Of a stretch of 64,000 nt of DNA, positions 24,901 to 38,600 are shown one piece after another. A model generated the notes under the pieces. It did not search any database. It worked only from the letters and a program-made list of their open reading frames with translations, and was not told where the DNA came from. This DNA is from Bactrocera neohumeralis (taxonomy: Eukaryota > Arthropoda > Insecta > Diptera > Tephritidae), in the NCBI RefSeq assembly GCF_024586455.1, contig NC_065921.1, positions 90,642,061-90,706,060 of the forward strand, written 5' to 3'. The stretch's first letter is position 1. Every line of letters begins with the position of its first letter. Both the position numbers and the translations under genes were made by a program.

Positions 24901-27374
24901 TTGTTTTTCTTTATGAAAAATAATGGCTATGCTCACATTAGCAATGACATTTATATACATTTTCACGCCGAAAAGCTTCACTGCTTTGATCATATTAACA
25001 GTTTTCCTTGCTTTAATGGTGTGCTCATTAACCATATTAATTAAGTAAATGCTTGTTTACTAAGTATACTTTTAGGTGATTCATACGTAGTTTCATGTCA
25101 GACTTTTGTTCTTATATACATACATATGTACTAATATTGCTCGGTATGATATCAAGTGACATTTAATCCAATTTGGGTTCCGAATGGGAACGGGATGGGT
25201 AAGAGAAAATTATTTCATGACTTAGGCTGTAGGATAGGTGCATGTATTTGAAATATAAAAAAAGTATACAGTAAACGAACAATGGAGCATTTTAAATTTG
25301 TGTGATGGAATCGTCGATGTTTGTGACGTTGTTATATATATTCTTGTGAACTCAACTTTTATTGAATTACAGCATATACAGAGAAATGTCAGGCTTCCAA
25401 AAAAAAAAAATAGATATACGAATATTTCGCACTTCAAGCAATTAAAATTTCATAAATGTTTAAAATAAAAATATATATTTTTTTATTTATTTTAAGCTCA
25501 ACATAAAGCTTAATACACAAATAGTGGTGGGTTGTTGGCAATTTCTCCTCAGCCAGCAGCTCATACTACAAGAAACTGAGAAGCTTACTTTTCGGCCCAC
25601 CTTAACTGTTCACCCTTAGTTTCTAAAATACCACCTGCTAATGCGACCTTGTAAGCTAATCTCTACACTTTTAGCTAAAATGTGCGTACGCGTTCAACAT
25701 ACGTTGTTATACCCGCCCAAAGTTCCATTTGCTTATAATTTTTCGTATTATTTGTAATTAACAACAACAAAATACTGGCATCTCTGCTGTAGGAAAACTG
25801 TTGACGGCCGTCTACTCAACTAAAAACTGGAGGTTATCAATACCAGTAAAAGCTTTATAATTTTTCCTTTAATTAATGAAATTTTTTTTGAAGTGATATT
25901 ACTATCCAATGAAATAATTTGAATTCGTTGTAAAAATTCAGTTTAAGCAGGTGAGCAGCATCTGCACAGCAGAGAGAGCAACTGCTTATAGCCTATGCTT
26001 TAATTACCCTTAGTATTAATTTGTGATAACTAATTGTGTTTTATATCAGTTGTTGTTTTGTGCCGTTTGGGGTTTACTTTTTCGGTATTTTCTTCTGCGA
26101 TATACAAGTTTCTTAAGAAACAACAAAAATTACGACAGTATAAAATAATTGTAATAATAAGGACGCCATTCAACTTTCATAAAAAGAGCAAAGCAAAACA
26201 ATTATGAAAGACTAAAAACACAATTCAAGTGTTATCGCTTTTGGAGGGGCCTTAATGGTTACTGGCCATTATAATTTGATTCCCTGCCTTCTACTGAAAA
26301 GGATGTTTGCATGAGAAGGTTTACACAATAAGAATTTTAATTAATTTCGCTTTAAAAGTGAGGTTACAGGAAAACTTTACAAAGGAAACGTGGATTCGTA
26401 GATGAAAGTAAGTGGTAAATAGAATTCCATATAACATTGACTGGAAAGAGAATTAAAAAAACGATTTATTTAAGAAGCTTTAAATTATACGCATTTATGT
26501 ACATACATATATGAATTAGTGCTTGAAAAGCACTTGCTTGGTCGCGGTGGCAAATTTCATGGACCTAATAAAAGATTTAACAGCGCTCAATGTTGAGGAC
26601 TTAGGCATGTTTATATGTATTGGCTGTTCAAAACCAAAGTGAAGAAGGACATCGGAACAAGCCACAAAGCGTCATTAATATATGTACATATGTATGTAGG
26701 AATGCACGCTTTATCAGAATTTTCATCCTTTCTAAAAACTAAACGATTTGAATACTCAGTAACAGTAACGGTCGAAAGAATGGATCACGAAACGAAATGT
26801 TGCACTATTAAAATTTTTATTACAAAAAAAAAAACATTTATTAATACTGAAAAGGAAAAGAAATTTGTACATATAAATATTTCGTACGATGCAATTGAAA
26901 CGCGCAAAAATACACAAATATACAAAGTGAAAGTGTGTGTTAACATATCGAAAATTTTCATGAAAAAATAAAAAAGTATTTTCATTTTGATTGCTGCAAC
27001 AGCTGGTTGACGACGTCGGTCGCGGGCGGTAACGTCTATATACTTTCACTGAGTAAAATACGTAAGTGTATGGTTCTACCCTCAAACACATAAATAAAAA
27101 CAATAAATAGCTTATAAAAGTGAAAATAAAAACCTGAAGAAAAAGGGCGAATTAAGGGTTTTCGAAACACTCTTGCCGATTACATACATATGTATGGTAT
27201 ATCGTGTTACGCCATATGCAATACGAATATCGAATGCTATGAAGACCGTTTTTTTTACTCAGAACGGCAAAAGTCTGAATGTACTGTAATACGGATGCAT
27301 ACGATATATTGTACAAATATAATATGACGTTTGTCGAGTCACCTTGGAATTCAACTAATACTAAACCTCAGGTA
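15913..27374. other. Long gene-free interval (about 11.5 kb)
   Basis: AT-rich sequence with no gene recognised on either strand. Short TATGTA/TACATA arrays occur near 16556-16568, 18645-18660, 19095-19140, 19478-19503, 19680-19708, 20300-20345, 20490-20515, 21533-21560, 24640-24668 and 25115-25130. A fragment with ACCGGACATTATGC near 20388 resembles ACCGGACATTGCG near 8118. Open frames up to 127 codons (22967-23350) and 118 codons (26615-26971) have biased compositions and no recognisable motif. Confidence 0.5.
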
Positions 27375-27790
27375 CAGGGTTTTCAAATAAGAGTGATATG
27401 ATTTTTTTTCAAAACGAATACGATGAACCCAAATTTCGAGTACTTTTTCCACAAAATCATGGTTTATTTTAAAGACCAATGACTTCAATTAACACTACAA
27501 GTAGTCTGATGGTGCTAAATCAAAACTTCTTGGAGGCCATTTAATGTCACGATTTCTTGAAACAATCGAATCTCCAAACTATTCTCTCAGTAATGCGGTT
27601 GTTCCACGTGTTGTTTGGCACGTAGCTCCGTCTTGTTAAGACCACATGTTGTAAGGAGCAACTTCTTCCGATTGCGGCTGTAAAAGGGTAATCAGACCAA
27701 AAACCACACCAAACTGTGAATTTAAGTGAATGAATGGCTGTTCATGAACAATTTGTGGATTTACTATATGTACTATAACCCATACACTGA
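27375..27790 (-). pseudogene. Tc1/mariner-class DDE transposase remnant
   Basis: On the minus strand, the frame ending near 27636 reads NPQIVHEQPFIHLNSQFGVV, then EEVAPYNMW. After frameshifts come GDSIVSRNRDIKWPPRSFD and LAPSDYL (near 27520-27570), followed by LKSLVFKINHDFVEKVLE. These match the catalytic core and the WPPRSPDL segment of insect mariner/Tc-type transposases. The right end of this part, ACAGGGTTTTCAAATAAGAG near 27374, looks like a terminal repeat. Stops and shifts throughout make it inactive. It is immediately followed by a GTCY-type repeat. Confidence 0.7.
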
Positions 27791-28815
27791 CCCCCAAATT
27801 CGGCATTAGGTTAGTTAGAAAATCGAAATCATTATACGTAGTATATGGGAGTTTTGGTAGTATCAACCCGATTTTATCTATTGACTTTATCATGCTACAT
27901 ACTAAAAAATGTTCCCTGGGTTTAATTAAGGTACCTTACATACCCATTTTGGATACCCAGAGTAACTATTGTCAGGAAGGGATTGTCTCTAAATTTCAAT
28001 TGTATATCTCATTGACCGTTATTTTCGGACAAAAGTCAACAATAGATACTGGGGTCCACATATTCGGTACCTACATAGGGAATTGAACAATTTTGGATGG
28101 ATTTGGACAATTTTTGGTCATAAGGTGGCATACTTTAAAAAAATTATTAGTTATATGGGAAGTAGGCGTGGTTGTGGTCCGATTTCGCCCATTTTTTCAT
28201 TGTGACATAGGAATATAAACAGAACGCTCCGCACCAAATTTAATCGAAATTGGTTTGGTCACCAAAACGTGGTCCGATTTTCACATCGGCTCCGCATACC
28301 ATCGCGGAGGTAAAATTTAATGTCTCTAGCTTATTTAGTTATTGTCTTTTTAGTAGTTTTTAACAGTACCGTTATATGAGGAGCGAGCGGGGTTATCATC
28401 CGATTTCATCCATTTTCACAATGTCGGTAGGAGCTCTTAAAATATTTGTAGCTTAGGAGATATGTACATTAAACTTATTAGAAAGCGTGACCAGCCCACT
28501 TTTTGAAAAATTTCTGCCCACAGGTACCCCTTGCCACCGCGATACCTTATGCCAAATTAGAGTTTTATATCTCAATTTAGTGCTTAGTTATGGCACCTTA
28601 TGTATTTTCGGTTAATGGCGATTTGTGGGCGTGGCAGTCGTAAATTTTTTTTACTAAGTAACCCGCGTACTAAGTTTCATCAAGGCATCTCAATTTTTAC
28701 TCAAGTTACAGTTTGCACGGACGGACGGACGGACAGACAGTCACTCGAATTTCATTTTATATATGTATCTATCTCGCTTAATTTTAAATGATACGTACAA
28801 CCTATTGGTCAAAAC
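27790..28815 (+). repeat. GTCY-type dispersed repeat, copy 4
   Basis: It has ACTGGGGTCCACATATTCGG near 28050, CATAAGGTGGCA near 28120, a GTAGGCGTGGTTGTGGTCCG block, CTTAGTTATGGCAC near 28583, and the clearest GGAC tract of this family (28719-28741). It then ends within GATACGTACAACC. The last block (ACTATTATACTCT) is missing, so the copy is 3' truncated. It is largely colinear with 8379-9318. Confidence 0.65.
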
Positions 28816-31800
28816 CTCTCATTTTTTTGTTAATCAACTAAATGAAGTTTCTTACCACCCCATACAATTACTTCCACGCATTTTACCCTTTGATTGTTTA
28901 ACTTCCCCTTGAAATAACCGAGAACATAATTGATAGCTATTCAGTTATTTAGATCACCCCTTTAACACTTTTTGCTAGTGCTTTGTCCCAAGTTGAACCA
29001 TGATTTGGTGTATGTTTGTATGAAGATGGATAAGGTTCAGTAACCAGTTTTCCTATGATTTTTATTGGCTAACGGTATTACGCTGTGAAATTGACCCTCT
29101 AGTCTCACTGTAAATAAAAATCAACATCGATATAAATATATTTATAAATTTGATATTAATATTAATCATAAGCAACTCCTTATATTGTTTTTTTTTTTTT
29201 ATTTTTTTGTTTTGTAATGTAAAACGACATTAAAGCATTTCACTGGTCCCCAGGTGGTTTATGTCGCAGCGTAATCGCCATTTTATATCTGCTACTTAAA
29301 TTTTCCTTAATGCTCCTCGCCTTTAGTTTTTCCTCCTTTCTTTAGTTTCCGCAGGTGAAATGTTCGTGCTATACATTAAAATATCTATTATGTGCTTAGC
29401 AACGTAAGTAATAAAGAAAGTGCTTAAAAAGTCGAATTTTTTTGCTTTTTTCTTTGCTTCACTTGTTAATTTTGGGCTTCAGTCTGTTGATTGGACGGTA
29501 ATATTTCAATGTGCCTCACATTATCATCACCACATCACAAGAGATTGTGGAATTGCATTTTTTACTCATATAAATCTGTTTTTAACTGCAAAGACATTTT
29601 TGAAACTTAACACATTTATCGTTTTGTGTACTGTGGCGAAATTTGTGATTTTCGCTCAAAATTTGATGTTTTTTGGAAATTAAATTCCAAAATTTATTCG
29701 CGTAAACTTTTTATTGAGATTGTATGGTTTTTCTAGTTTTTTTAGATTAAAAAGACCGTAAAGGCTATGAAATTCGAAATTGATACGGAGACTGAAATTA
29801 GATTTCATAGGTTACATCTTCTATAAGGGCTTCCGAATATTCCATAGCTGAAACATAAACAACTATATGCGCTTACCCAATGTGCGTTTTCCTCTTATTA
29901 TTATTCGAGAAAATCGTAATTCTGTATAGTATTGAAAAGTATTCATTAGTGGAAAAATTGCATAGATATAAACTTTCTTATGAGAACATACAACAACCCG
30001 CTTGGGTGATGTAAACGGTATATATTAATTAATTGGCTGCATCGGTTAACAACAAATTATAACAACGATAATAAAGAGATACACATACATACATATGAAT
30101 ATGCAAAGAAGTAAGCTATTTTTTAGAAAGTATCCATGCTTCCACTAAGACAAAAAAAAGACAAAGCGTTTATTAACAGAATAAATAAAACATTTTATCA
30201 CAGCAGTGATTCTGTCTTAAAACCGTTTTGCACATATTTCAAATATTTAATACATACTTTAATTAATACACCTGACGAACAATCAAGTAAGGCAAATTAA
30301 TGAATTAATAAAAACTTTTCACATCAAAGTATGTTTTATCTGATCTAAACAATACAAATACATACATAAATTAAGTGTATGTGTCCAATTTTCAAACCTT
30401 TGTTTAGGTTGCCGCAACCTACATACATAAAAGAAAAAAATGAGCGTTATATAAAGCAAACAAATGTGCCACAAACATTATGTAAGCGTAAATCACAACT
30501 ATACAAAAAACATATATGTACACTTTAAGAAACACAAAATAAATATGTAGCGCGCTTACAACATAATATTAACCTTTTTCATTATATTTGGTTATTTAAC
30601 TAGTTTATCACTTTTCAAATATTTAACGATTCGTGTATTGTGGTATTCTTTTATTTCTCATCAAACAATCGAAATTTTTTGAACAATTATGTGCATATAC
30701 ATACATATGTAGATATTTGTAACAAGAAGGACGTCGTCCAGAAAATACGGACTTTTGAAGTGCCGTGAAATCCTTTCACAACCAGATGTTAAGTTTCGGT
30801 TTGTATTTGATAAAAAAAAGTAAATAATTTGATTACATTTGTTTAGGTTTGATTTGGTTAAACACCAGCTTTGTTATATTTCCTGTGGCGATATCAAAAC
30901 GTGTTGTAAAATTTAGAAAACATCTAATTAGCATTTGGTTATCTCGTTTAACCTCAACAATCTGGCACTTAGGTTTTGAAATGTTTGTGTGAAAGAAAAG
31001 TTCAGTTTTTATATTGCACAAGTGATTTCCACAATGTATCATTTAAATATGCATATCTTATCATAATGAGTAACGTTTTGTTAAATATTTCACTCATTTA
31101 TGTATTGAATGTATCTTAACAATGTAACACTTTATGGCTTATATTTATGTATATCATGACCACATTAGTATGTAATGCTCTCATATTCTTTTTCTGCTCG
31201 ACAAATATACATTTGGGTTAAAGATAATTTTATACTAGGAGAAACATTAACTAATTGATCGGTTTTATAACAAACTACAATTTCAAGTTTTCTAATTTAA
31301 TTTTTTGTTGTTAAGTATTCTTAGAAACCTTGAGGTATACTATACATAAGCACGATACAATTTAAACGAATACTACAGAGCCTAAACCAAGGAGCTAATA
31401 AATTATTTCTAAGTGGGAATGGTTTCTGTAACACATATTAAATACTTGCCACTAAAGCATATTAATTGTCTAATTTGATTGATTTGACGCATGAGTGGCA
31501 TGTTTAAACCATGAAAATGCGAAGGGAACGCGTGCTATCAGGTGATACTTTACACGTCCGCACAGCGTGTAACTTAAAATTTGAGAATCAAGCAGCGTCA
31601 AAGGCTAGGCGGGGCTAAAGCAATTTTAAATACATTGTAGGAGTAACAAGCCTTTATGTGTATTTTTATAGATAAACGGAAGCGCTACAATATTCTTAAA
31701 AATATCACAAAATGTTAATAGAATGTATTTATATACGTACATATACTACATATATTTTAGAGACTCTGGAAATGTGTAACACTCATAAATTAATATCACA

Positions 31801-33500
31801 CTTGAAGACGATGGCAAAGTAGTGGTATGTAAGTAACAGCTTATGTTTCTATATAACCGTTTCTCTCAGCGGGGGTATATTTCTGTTTCAACACTTTAGT
31901 TAACTCACCCTTCCCCTTCAGACATTTCCTTATTTCACATTGAGATCGTTTTTTCGGTAAGAATTACCGTTGATCCCCTTTCCCTAATTCATTTCTTTGT
32001 GAATCACAAATGTGGTTTTATATCTTCACTTTCGTTTTTTACATCTAACTATTCTTACGATTAAGGTGTTGATTACTTCTTACTTTATTTTTCATTCTTG
32101 AATCAGTTATTGACAGTAATACTTCATATTTTGTAACCCTTAATTTATTTGTTTGTTTCACTAAAAGGAGTAAATAAAAATATTTATACCTTTTTTGTCG
32201 TATATAAATATACAATATTCAAGTTGTCATACATACTTATGTTCACTCGCCCGAATGGCGCGTGTGTTAAGTGTAGATAATAGGCCTGAGTTCAGCGGAG
32301 ATTTTGTGGCCTTATCTCTTTTAGCTACAATTCGCATCCGATTTTCAACTCTATATCCCCTTCTTTTTCGCATCAACTGTGTCCCTTGTGCACCATTTAC
32401 GTTCATTCAACATCAATTAAATTATGTTGCTGATCACTTTATAAAGCAGGAAAGTGTTGTGGACACAAAGCATGCATACAAATGCTTGTATCTACTTTAT
32501 TTTTTAGGTCCCCAATTTGTAGATTTAAAAAAAATTTATTTGAGACTGGCGCTTGTGTACATTCATATACATATGTACATATGCTGGGCGTTTCACGCTT
32601 CCACTTCTTTCTTAATTGAGTTCTTCCCTTTCAATCAAATGCATGATATGTATGTATGTATGCATATGACCGTGGGCACGTGGATCTCTAGCCATATGGC
32701 TCTCTAAACTTATTCGATGCAACTGTCAATTATTAGTGAGTAGATTTTCTTTGTTTTTTTGCGAAAAATATCTAACTCACTAGTTTATATTAATTGCCTG
32801 ATATTTATAAAAATTATTGTTTGCAAGGAATGAATGCAAGAAATTAGCATCAAAAGAAATACCGTCCGCTGAATTCGAAGCACCCCTGTTCAGATAAAGA
32901 TCTTGAGTTACCTCACAAGATACGAGTAAGTTACTTATACACGATTTGCGTCCAGAAACCGCAGCAAATTTAAATTTTAGTAGTCCATACTTGTGCTCCG
33001 CACTACCGAAATTTGTCAGACAACGAGATTTCTTATAATATAAAGCGGTTCTTTAGATATATTTTCGTCTAACTTCAGAACTGTCGAAATTACCAGCTAA
33101 CATTTTGACAATAGAATAAATTAACATATGACACGTCTTCATTTACAAGGCATGAAACCTCACGTAAACCTGACAATCACTTAAGCTGAGATTAGCAAAA
33201 CTTGCTTGGTCGATTGTGGCTTTGAGTCAAAAGGAAAAGGTAGGTCAGGTGGATAACCTGTACCTAGGGCCGGTCAAAATAAAATCAATCAGGATAGTGA
33301 AATTAATAACTAATTTATTATGTTGAGAAAATTAGTCATTAATCTACCACATCTACATATGTATATGCATACGTATGTGACAGTTTCGTTAATACTCAAA
33401 ACGGGTTTTTCTAAATTTAATTAATTAATAGTAGTTAGACGAACATATCCAGGCTGAAATGTTTGTTCGTATATACCTCTTAGCTTGATCATTTCATCAA
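28816..33500. other. Gene-free interval
   Basis: AT-rich unique sequence. The 170-codon open frame at 32195-32707 is the longest here, but it has no domain and its later third is translated TACATATGTA repeat, so it is not called a gene. Simple-repeat arrays occur near 30085-30100, 30700-30715, 32565-32583 and 32650-32668. Confidence 0.5.
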
Positions 33501-35656
33501 TCTATATAAATAAAAATGAATCGCCAAAATGTATGTACGCTCATAACTCAATAACGCCTGGACCAATTTGGCCAATTCTTTTTCTTAAATGTTCGTTGAA
33601 GTTCAAAGATGGTTTTTACCGCGAGAAAAAATCGAATGATTTCCGGAAAACCCCTAAAAATAGCCTTTTTCTTTTCCCCATACAAACGTTACATACATTC
33701 ATACATACATATGTACATACATACATATATAAAAATGAATGTTTGTTTGTTAGTAACACTAAGAGAACGGTTGATGAAATTTTTAAAGGTTGTTTGTTGT
33801 GGATCGGGAAAGGTTTAGAAACAAATACCTTATACTTTTCATGAGGAGAAGTCGGAAAATTGGACAATTCCAAAAATTAACATTTTTCATACACATTTTT
33901 TTCAATTTTTGTTTATTTTGTTTTTCAATATTTTGATTTGTAAATTATTTGAATCGTTCAATTGCGGTCGCTTGCTTTTTTATTCCGGCTATCCAAAGGA
34001 AAAATTATTGAAAATTATTCAGTGAAAACTTTATGTGTGTTTCAGACGAAGTGATCAATCACTGATTGAAATTTGTTACGAAGCCACGAAGAGGTCGCGC
34101 TAATATTTGTCGGCGTTCTTTTTGCCAACAACGTATGACCCAAAGAAGGTCAAGAAGTACTCCCAAAATGCGATGACATATGTACGTGCGGAATTATGGA
34201 TCGCGGTCAATCAGCTAGCGATCGTAACGATATCACAGCACGACTTTTTAAACAATAGCTGCGATGTTTGACGGTCTTTATCTTGAAGCAACCTATGGTA
34301 TATATGGTGCTGTTAGATGCTGAATGTATTCCGTTGCGTGTTGCCGCACGCACACATTCTTCTTTGGATGCGGATGGTGATTACACCAGATTAAACTGAT
34401 GAAATCATTTCAGCGGAAATTCCTGATTCAATGATAGATCCATAATTATACGAAGTGGTGAAAACCAATATGGTTCATGGACTTTGGGAACCTTACAATC
34501 CCACTTTGGTTTGTATGTCTGACAATAAATGCACGAAACACTACTCATGTGCTTTTCTTTCGGAAACGGAAATGGCGTTGCTCACCAGACGACAATGGCA
34601 GAACATTTAGCATTTAGAGGCGTGAATATCGACGTTAACAACACATCGAAGTTGAAAACATATGGATCGTACCATATTCGCCACTTTTGTCTAATTCACA
34701 TTCAAAACTCATGTCAATGTTGAATATTGTAGATTGGTGAAATCGATCAAATACGTTTGCAAATACGTCACCAAAGAAAATAACATAGCGGTTATTGGCC
34801 TTGAACAATATGAGATCAGCAGTATCAAATGGGTCGATATGTGAACCGCAATAAAGCGCTTTGTAGGATGTTTACTTTTGCAATTCATGAAAGTTTTCCG
34901 ACTGTTGTGCGTCTCGCGGTTCAACTTCATTTAAGTCATTGCGTATTGTGAATGGTACAGTGTGTGCAACTTTTTGAGAAGCATGCCAGCAGTTGCGTTT
35001 GCTGGAACATGCTAATCACTGGAAACAGAAGGACAATGCAATAGTTACTTCGCATGCCACTGAAGTTCGCATAGTTTTCGCGAAGATCATTTCGACATAT
35101 GTATCAGCCTTCAAATTCGCGTCAATTATGGAATTCGAAAAAATGACATTGCCGATGACATTTTACATTGTATTCGCTAAGAATTGGAAATGGGCAAATT
35201 TCGCTTGATACTTCCAGTGGTTTGATATCAATTTCACATCCCTTTTGTCAATTCACTTCAACGGAAGATAAACTCATCACGAATGCTTATCCGCACATTG
35301 GCAAAATTATCGTAACTGCAATTGCTTGAGTGCACGCGCAATTTTAGTTGCCAAAAATACCGGTGTTAATGACTTAAACTGGAAAGAACTGGAAAGGACA
35401 GCCATTTCATTTCAAACGTATTCAATTTCCAGGGAAAATTGGCCAGATATACGTGGCGTGTTGACGAGTTGGAAATCTTCTTTGTATATTTACGCACCAG
35501 AACAGAAATCAAAAAAATTATGTTTATTAAGCTGCGCTACATTAAAAAAATGTAGAAAAAACGAAAATAAATCATTTTCGACACAATATAATTTCAACTT
35601 TTTTTCATTTCAAAGCATATAATTTCACGCAGGACAACGGCTGCGGGGTCAGCTAG
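33501..35656 (+). mobile_element. Helitron with both termini preserved
   Basis: The 5' end is TCTATATAAATAAAAATGAA at 33501, preceded by A. The 3' end is GGGTCAGCTAG at 35656, followed by T. That is insertion between A and T without target duplication, with a CTRR end (CTAG), as expected for Helitrons. About ten bases before the end is the hairpin CGCAG...CTGCG (about 35628-35645). The interior (2.16 kb) carries a decayed Rep/helicase frame. A second 5'-end-like motif, TATATAAAAATGAATG, occurs near 33726, so two related Helitron starts may be fused. The element is non-autonomous. Confidence 0.85.
34055..35450 (+). pseudogene. Helitron Rep/helicase pseudogene
   Basis: In several frames one reads PHAHILLWM (34344-34370, the two-His Rep motif), then TNMVHGL, CMSDNKCTKHY, AFRGVNIDVNNTS, VKSIKYVCKYVTK, AVIGLEQYEISSIK, FAIHESFPTVVRLAVQLH, NGTVCATF, REACQQLRLLEHANHW and finally ARAILVAKNTGVNDLNWK, the end of the helicase region. 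The order matches intact Helitron proteins, but large parts (including most helicase motifs) are deleted and frames shift many times. Compared with the fragment at 10733-11304 it keeps the second half and the 3' end. Confidence 0.8.
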
Positions 35657-38600
35657 TATTGAATAATATTGCTGTAAATCCCAACCAGCAAAATGTTGAA
35701 TATCACTTCAAGAGTCGCGTGTGTCGGTCATTAAGTTATGTGTTAGTTACGCTTTTCGCTTTTCAAAATAAAATTACATTATAAAGCTAGAGCATTTACG
35801 AGTTAAAATTAAACAAAGAAGATATTAACGGAGAGGAAGTATTTGTTAGTTGGTTAACTATTTGGGAAAACAGAGAAAGTAACAATAATCAATACACATT
35901 ATTCTTTATTGTACTAAATGAGTTAGAACTAATTCTTACATACATACATATGTGTATGTATTGAATGCAAATGAACACACAAAGTTTAAATTCCTAAGAG
36001 TACGCGCAATTGATAAAATACTTAGTCTTGAGGAAAACTTTTGTATAATTTTTATATTGCGATAAGTGATTTTTATTGTTTTGTGGATAATATATCGTCT
36101 TCGGAATTCGATTAGATTTAACTTGGTACATATATGAATACATTCAATAACTCCAAATTTTGTATGGGACCACTGAATTTACTTACATATATTTACATTA
36201 ATAACAAACAGAGACGGAAATACTAAGTTTGAGTGCAGCAGAACTTTTAATACTCCCACAATTTGTACAAATTAAAGTATTTCGAATTTGTTAAATACGA
36301 ACTAAACCGGTAGTTCTCGTTTTACCAACAAATTATTAAATTAATTTAAATTAAAATTAAATTCTGCTGACCTAATTCCCTTCATTTTAAATTCAAAGGG
36401 AAAAAAGAAAATCATTATTTGGGGTCACATGTGAGCTGGAATAATGCCTATTTCATCCATATGTTTACTAAAATTGCCTCTTACTTACATATTTGTTTTA
36501 TGTCTGAACCAAATTGCAACCTTATTTTGTATAAGATTTGCTATATCTGTATTCATAGAAAAATTTTTGTTGATGCCTGAGCTATCTATTGCCAGTTTGA
36601 AATTCTGTAAAGTAGACTTAGCTTAAGAGATATTAATTTGTATCTAAAATTTGTCAGTGCCAGTTCAATTGTCAAATTGTTGATTGTTATAACGCATACT
36701 AATGTTAAATATAAGAATATAAACTTACGGATAAATAACCAAGCAAAATCCTTCTGACAATTGATTTTCATTTATTAAATCAGAATAGGCATAATCACGT
36801 CATTCTTTACACATGTTCAACAAAAGAGTAATAATCTGCACCGAAATATTTTTTAATACATCTAGCGGATGCATTCATTAGCTCTTTATTCACTAATTTG
36901 GATATTATGTGCACAAGTATTGTAAAATGAATAAAAATTACTTTACGTGCCTACTTGTGCTTCAAACTACATTCTTAACATGCATACTCTCATTAATACA
37001 GAAACATAATGATGTGATCAATTTGAATTCTCATATTAAGTTAAATGCGTTCGCATCGATCGAAGCATCGGAAGTTCATATCAAATGCGCACAAAGCTAT
37101 AAATGGACTTAGAAATCGCGGTTGTTTTTCGTAAGGGTTGTCAAACCTCTCATCCTTTTTATTAAAATTCAAAAGAAATGTGGAGTTATATCAAAATTTC
37201 TAGTTTCTTCGTTTTTAAGTAACAAAAATACATACTTTCGCCATAAATTAATGAGAATATTTTATGATACAATGGTATAAATAATGTAGCTCGTTTTCTA
37301 CTCAAGAAAAGGCAGCATGTTTTGTTTCCTTTCAGGTTTACAAGAACGGGAAATGTCAAAAATACAAAGCTTTCAATTAAATAGTTGATTTATTCAAATT
37401 ATTAGTCAGCCCTTAGAGCTGCGAAAGAGACACTTTCAAGTAGTAGTAAACGAATTCATACGAACGTGGTTGTACGTGAGTATTGATGATAGAAGAACAT
37501 TCAACTTCCCCCCCTGATATACTAACATATGCATGTATGTATGTATGTAAGTATACTCATATATTGTGTCTGATTAGTTGCATACTTCCCGTTTAAGTAT
37601 TTTCTGTTGCTGCATCCAATTGATAACTTATAATTCAATTATTACGACTTGTCTAAGAATATTTTTTCTTGGAAACAAAACCTTCTTCGTTTCCTGCATA
37701 AACTATTATAATATAATTATATTTCAACATTATTAATAATTAAAATTGCAGTTACTTTTTGCTACTTTAACAATGTATTTAAGTTTTAAATAGTGGAAGT
37801 ATGTTTTGAAAGACTTATGTACATACATTGTAATTTCGATATAAATCTTGCACTAATGTAATAAATGTTTGACCCACGTTATTTATTCTGTTGCGTTAAA
37901 ACCATTTTGATGTTTACTGTCATTGAGTACAAAACTTTCTTTTGACCGATGAGAGGAAATACATACATATGATGATAGTAGTAAGTATCACATATTGCTT
38001 GTTTTTAGTTACTGGTGTTAATTTCATACATTAGGCTATTTTAGATGCTTGTCCTGACCAAATATTATGTGCACATACATAATTAGAACAAAATTAATAT
38101 TATTAAGACATATGAACATACATATTAAAATATAGGAATTTAATAATCCCAGATAATTTTGTGTATACTTATACATATGTATGTATGTATGTACAATATT
38201 ATTTTGAAATATACTGTGGAATATGCGATTGGAAATTGATGAAGATGGTACCGCGTAGAATTTCCTTTAATGATCTCCATGAACCTTTAGATTTTGGTAT
38301 AAAAATACCCACCCTCTATTCTGTTTAGTCTGTATATACATATGTACATAAGTTAATGTTTCCAGTACAGTTTAAGAGCTCAGAACTAATATTTTTTCTG
38401 CTCTCGTAAATACGCTCAGAGCAATATACCGCTATATTAAAATTAAGATTATATTTTTTCTCAGCAGAAATTCAACGCACGACCAACCAAGCTATAGTCA
38501 TTCAAACAGGACTTTTATAAACTTGTAAAAATGATATTCGCTGATAGTTTTAACTTGCAAGTGACCGACACCATTTTCTTTTTGAATATATTGATCTAAC

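Noticed and set aside
26615..27103. Overlapping 118- and 115-codon frames on opposite strands
   Set aside because: They mirror each other over A-rich sequence and contain repeat-derived stretches; no protein family is visible.
32195..32707. Longest plus-strand open frame outside the recognised gene (170 codons)
   Set aside because: No domain, the last third is translated TACATA/TATGTA repeat, and composition matches the non-coding background.
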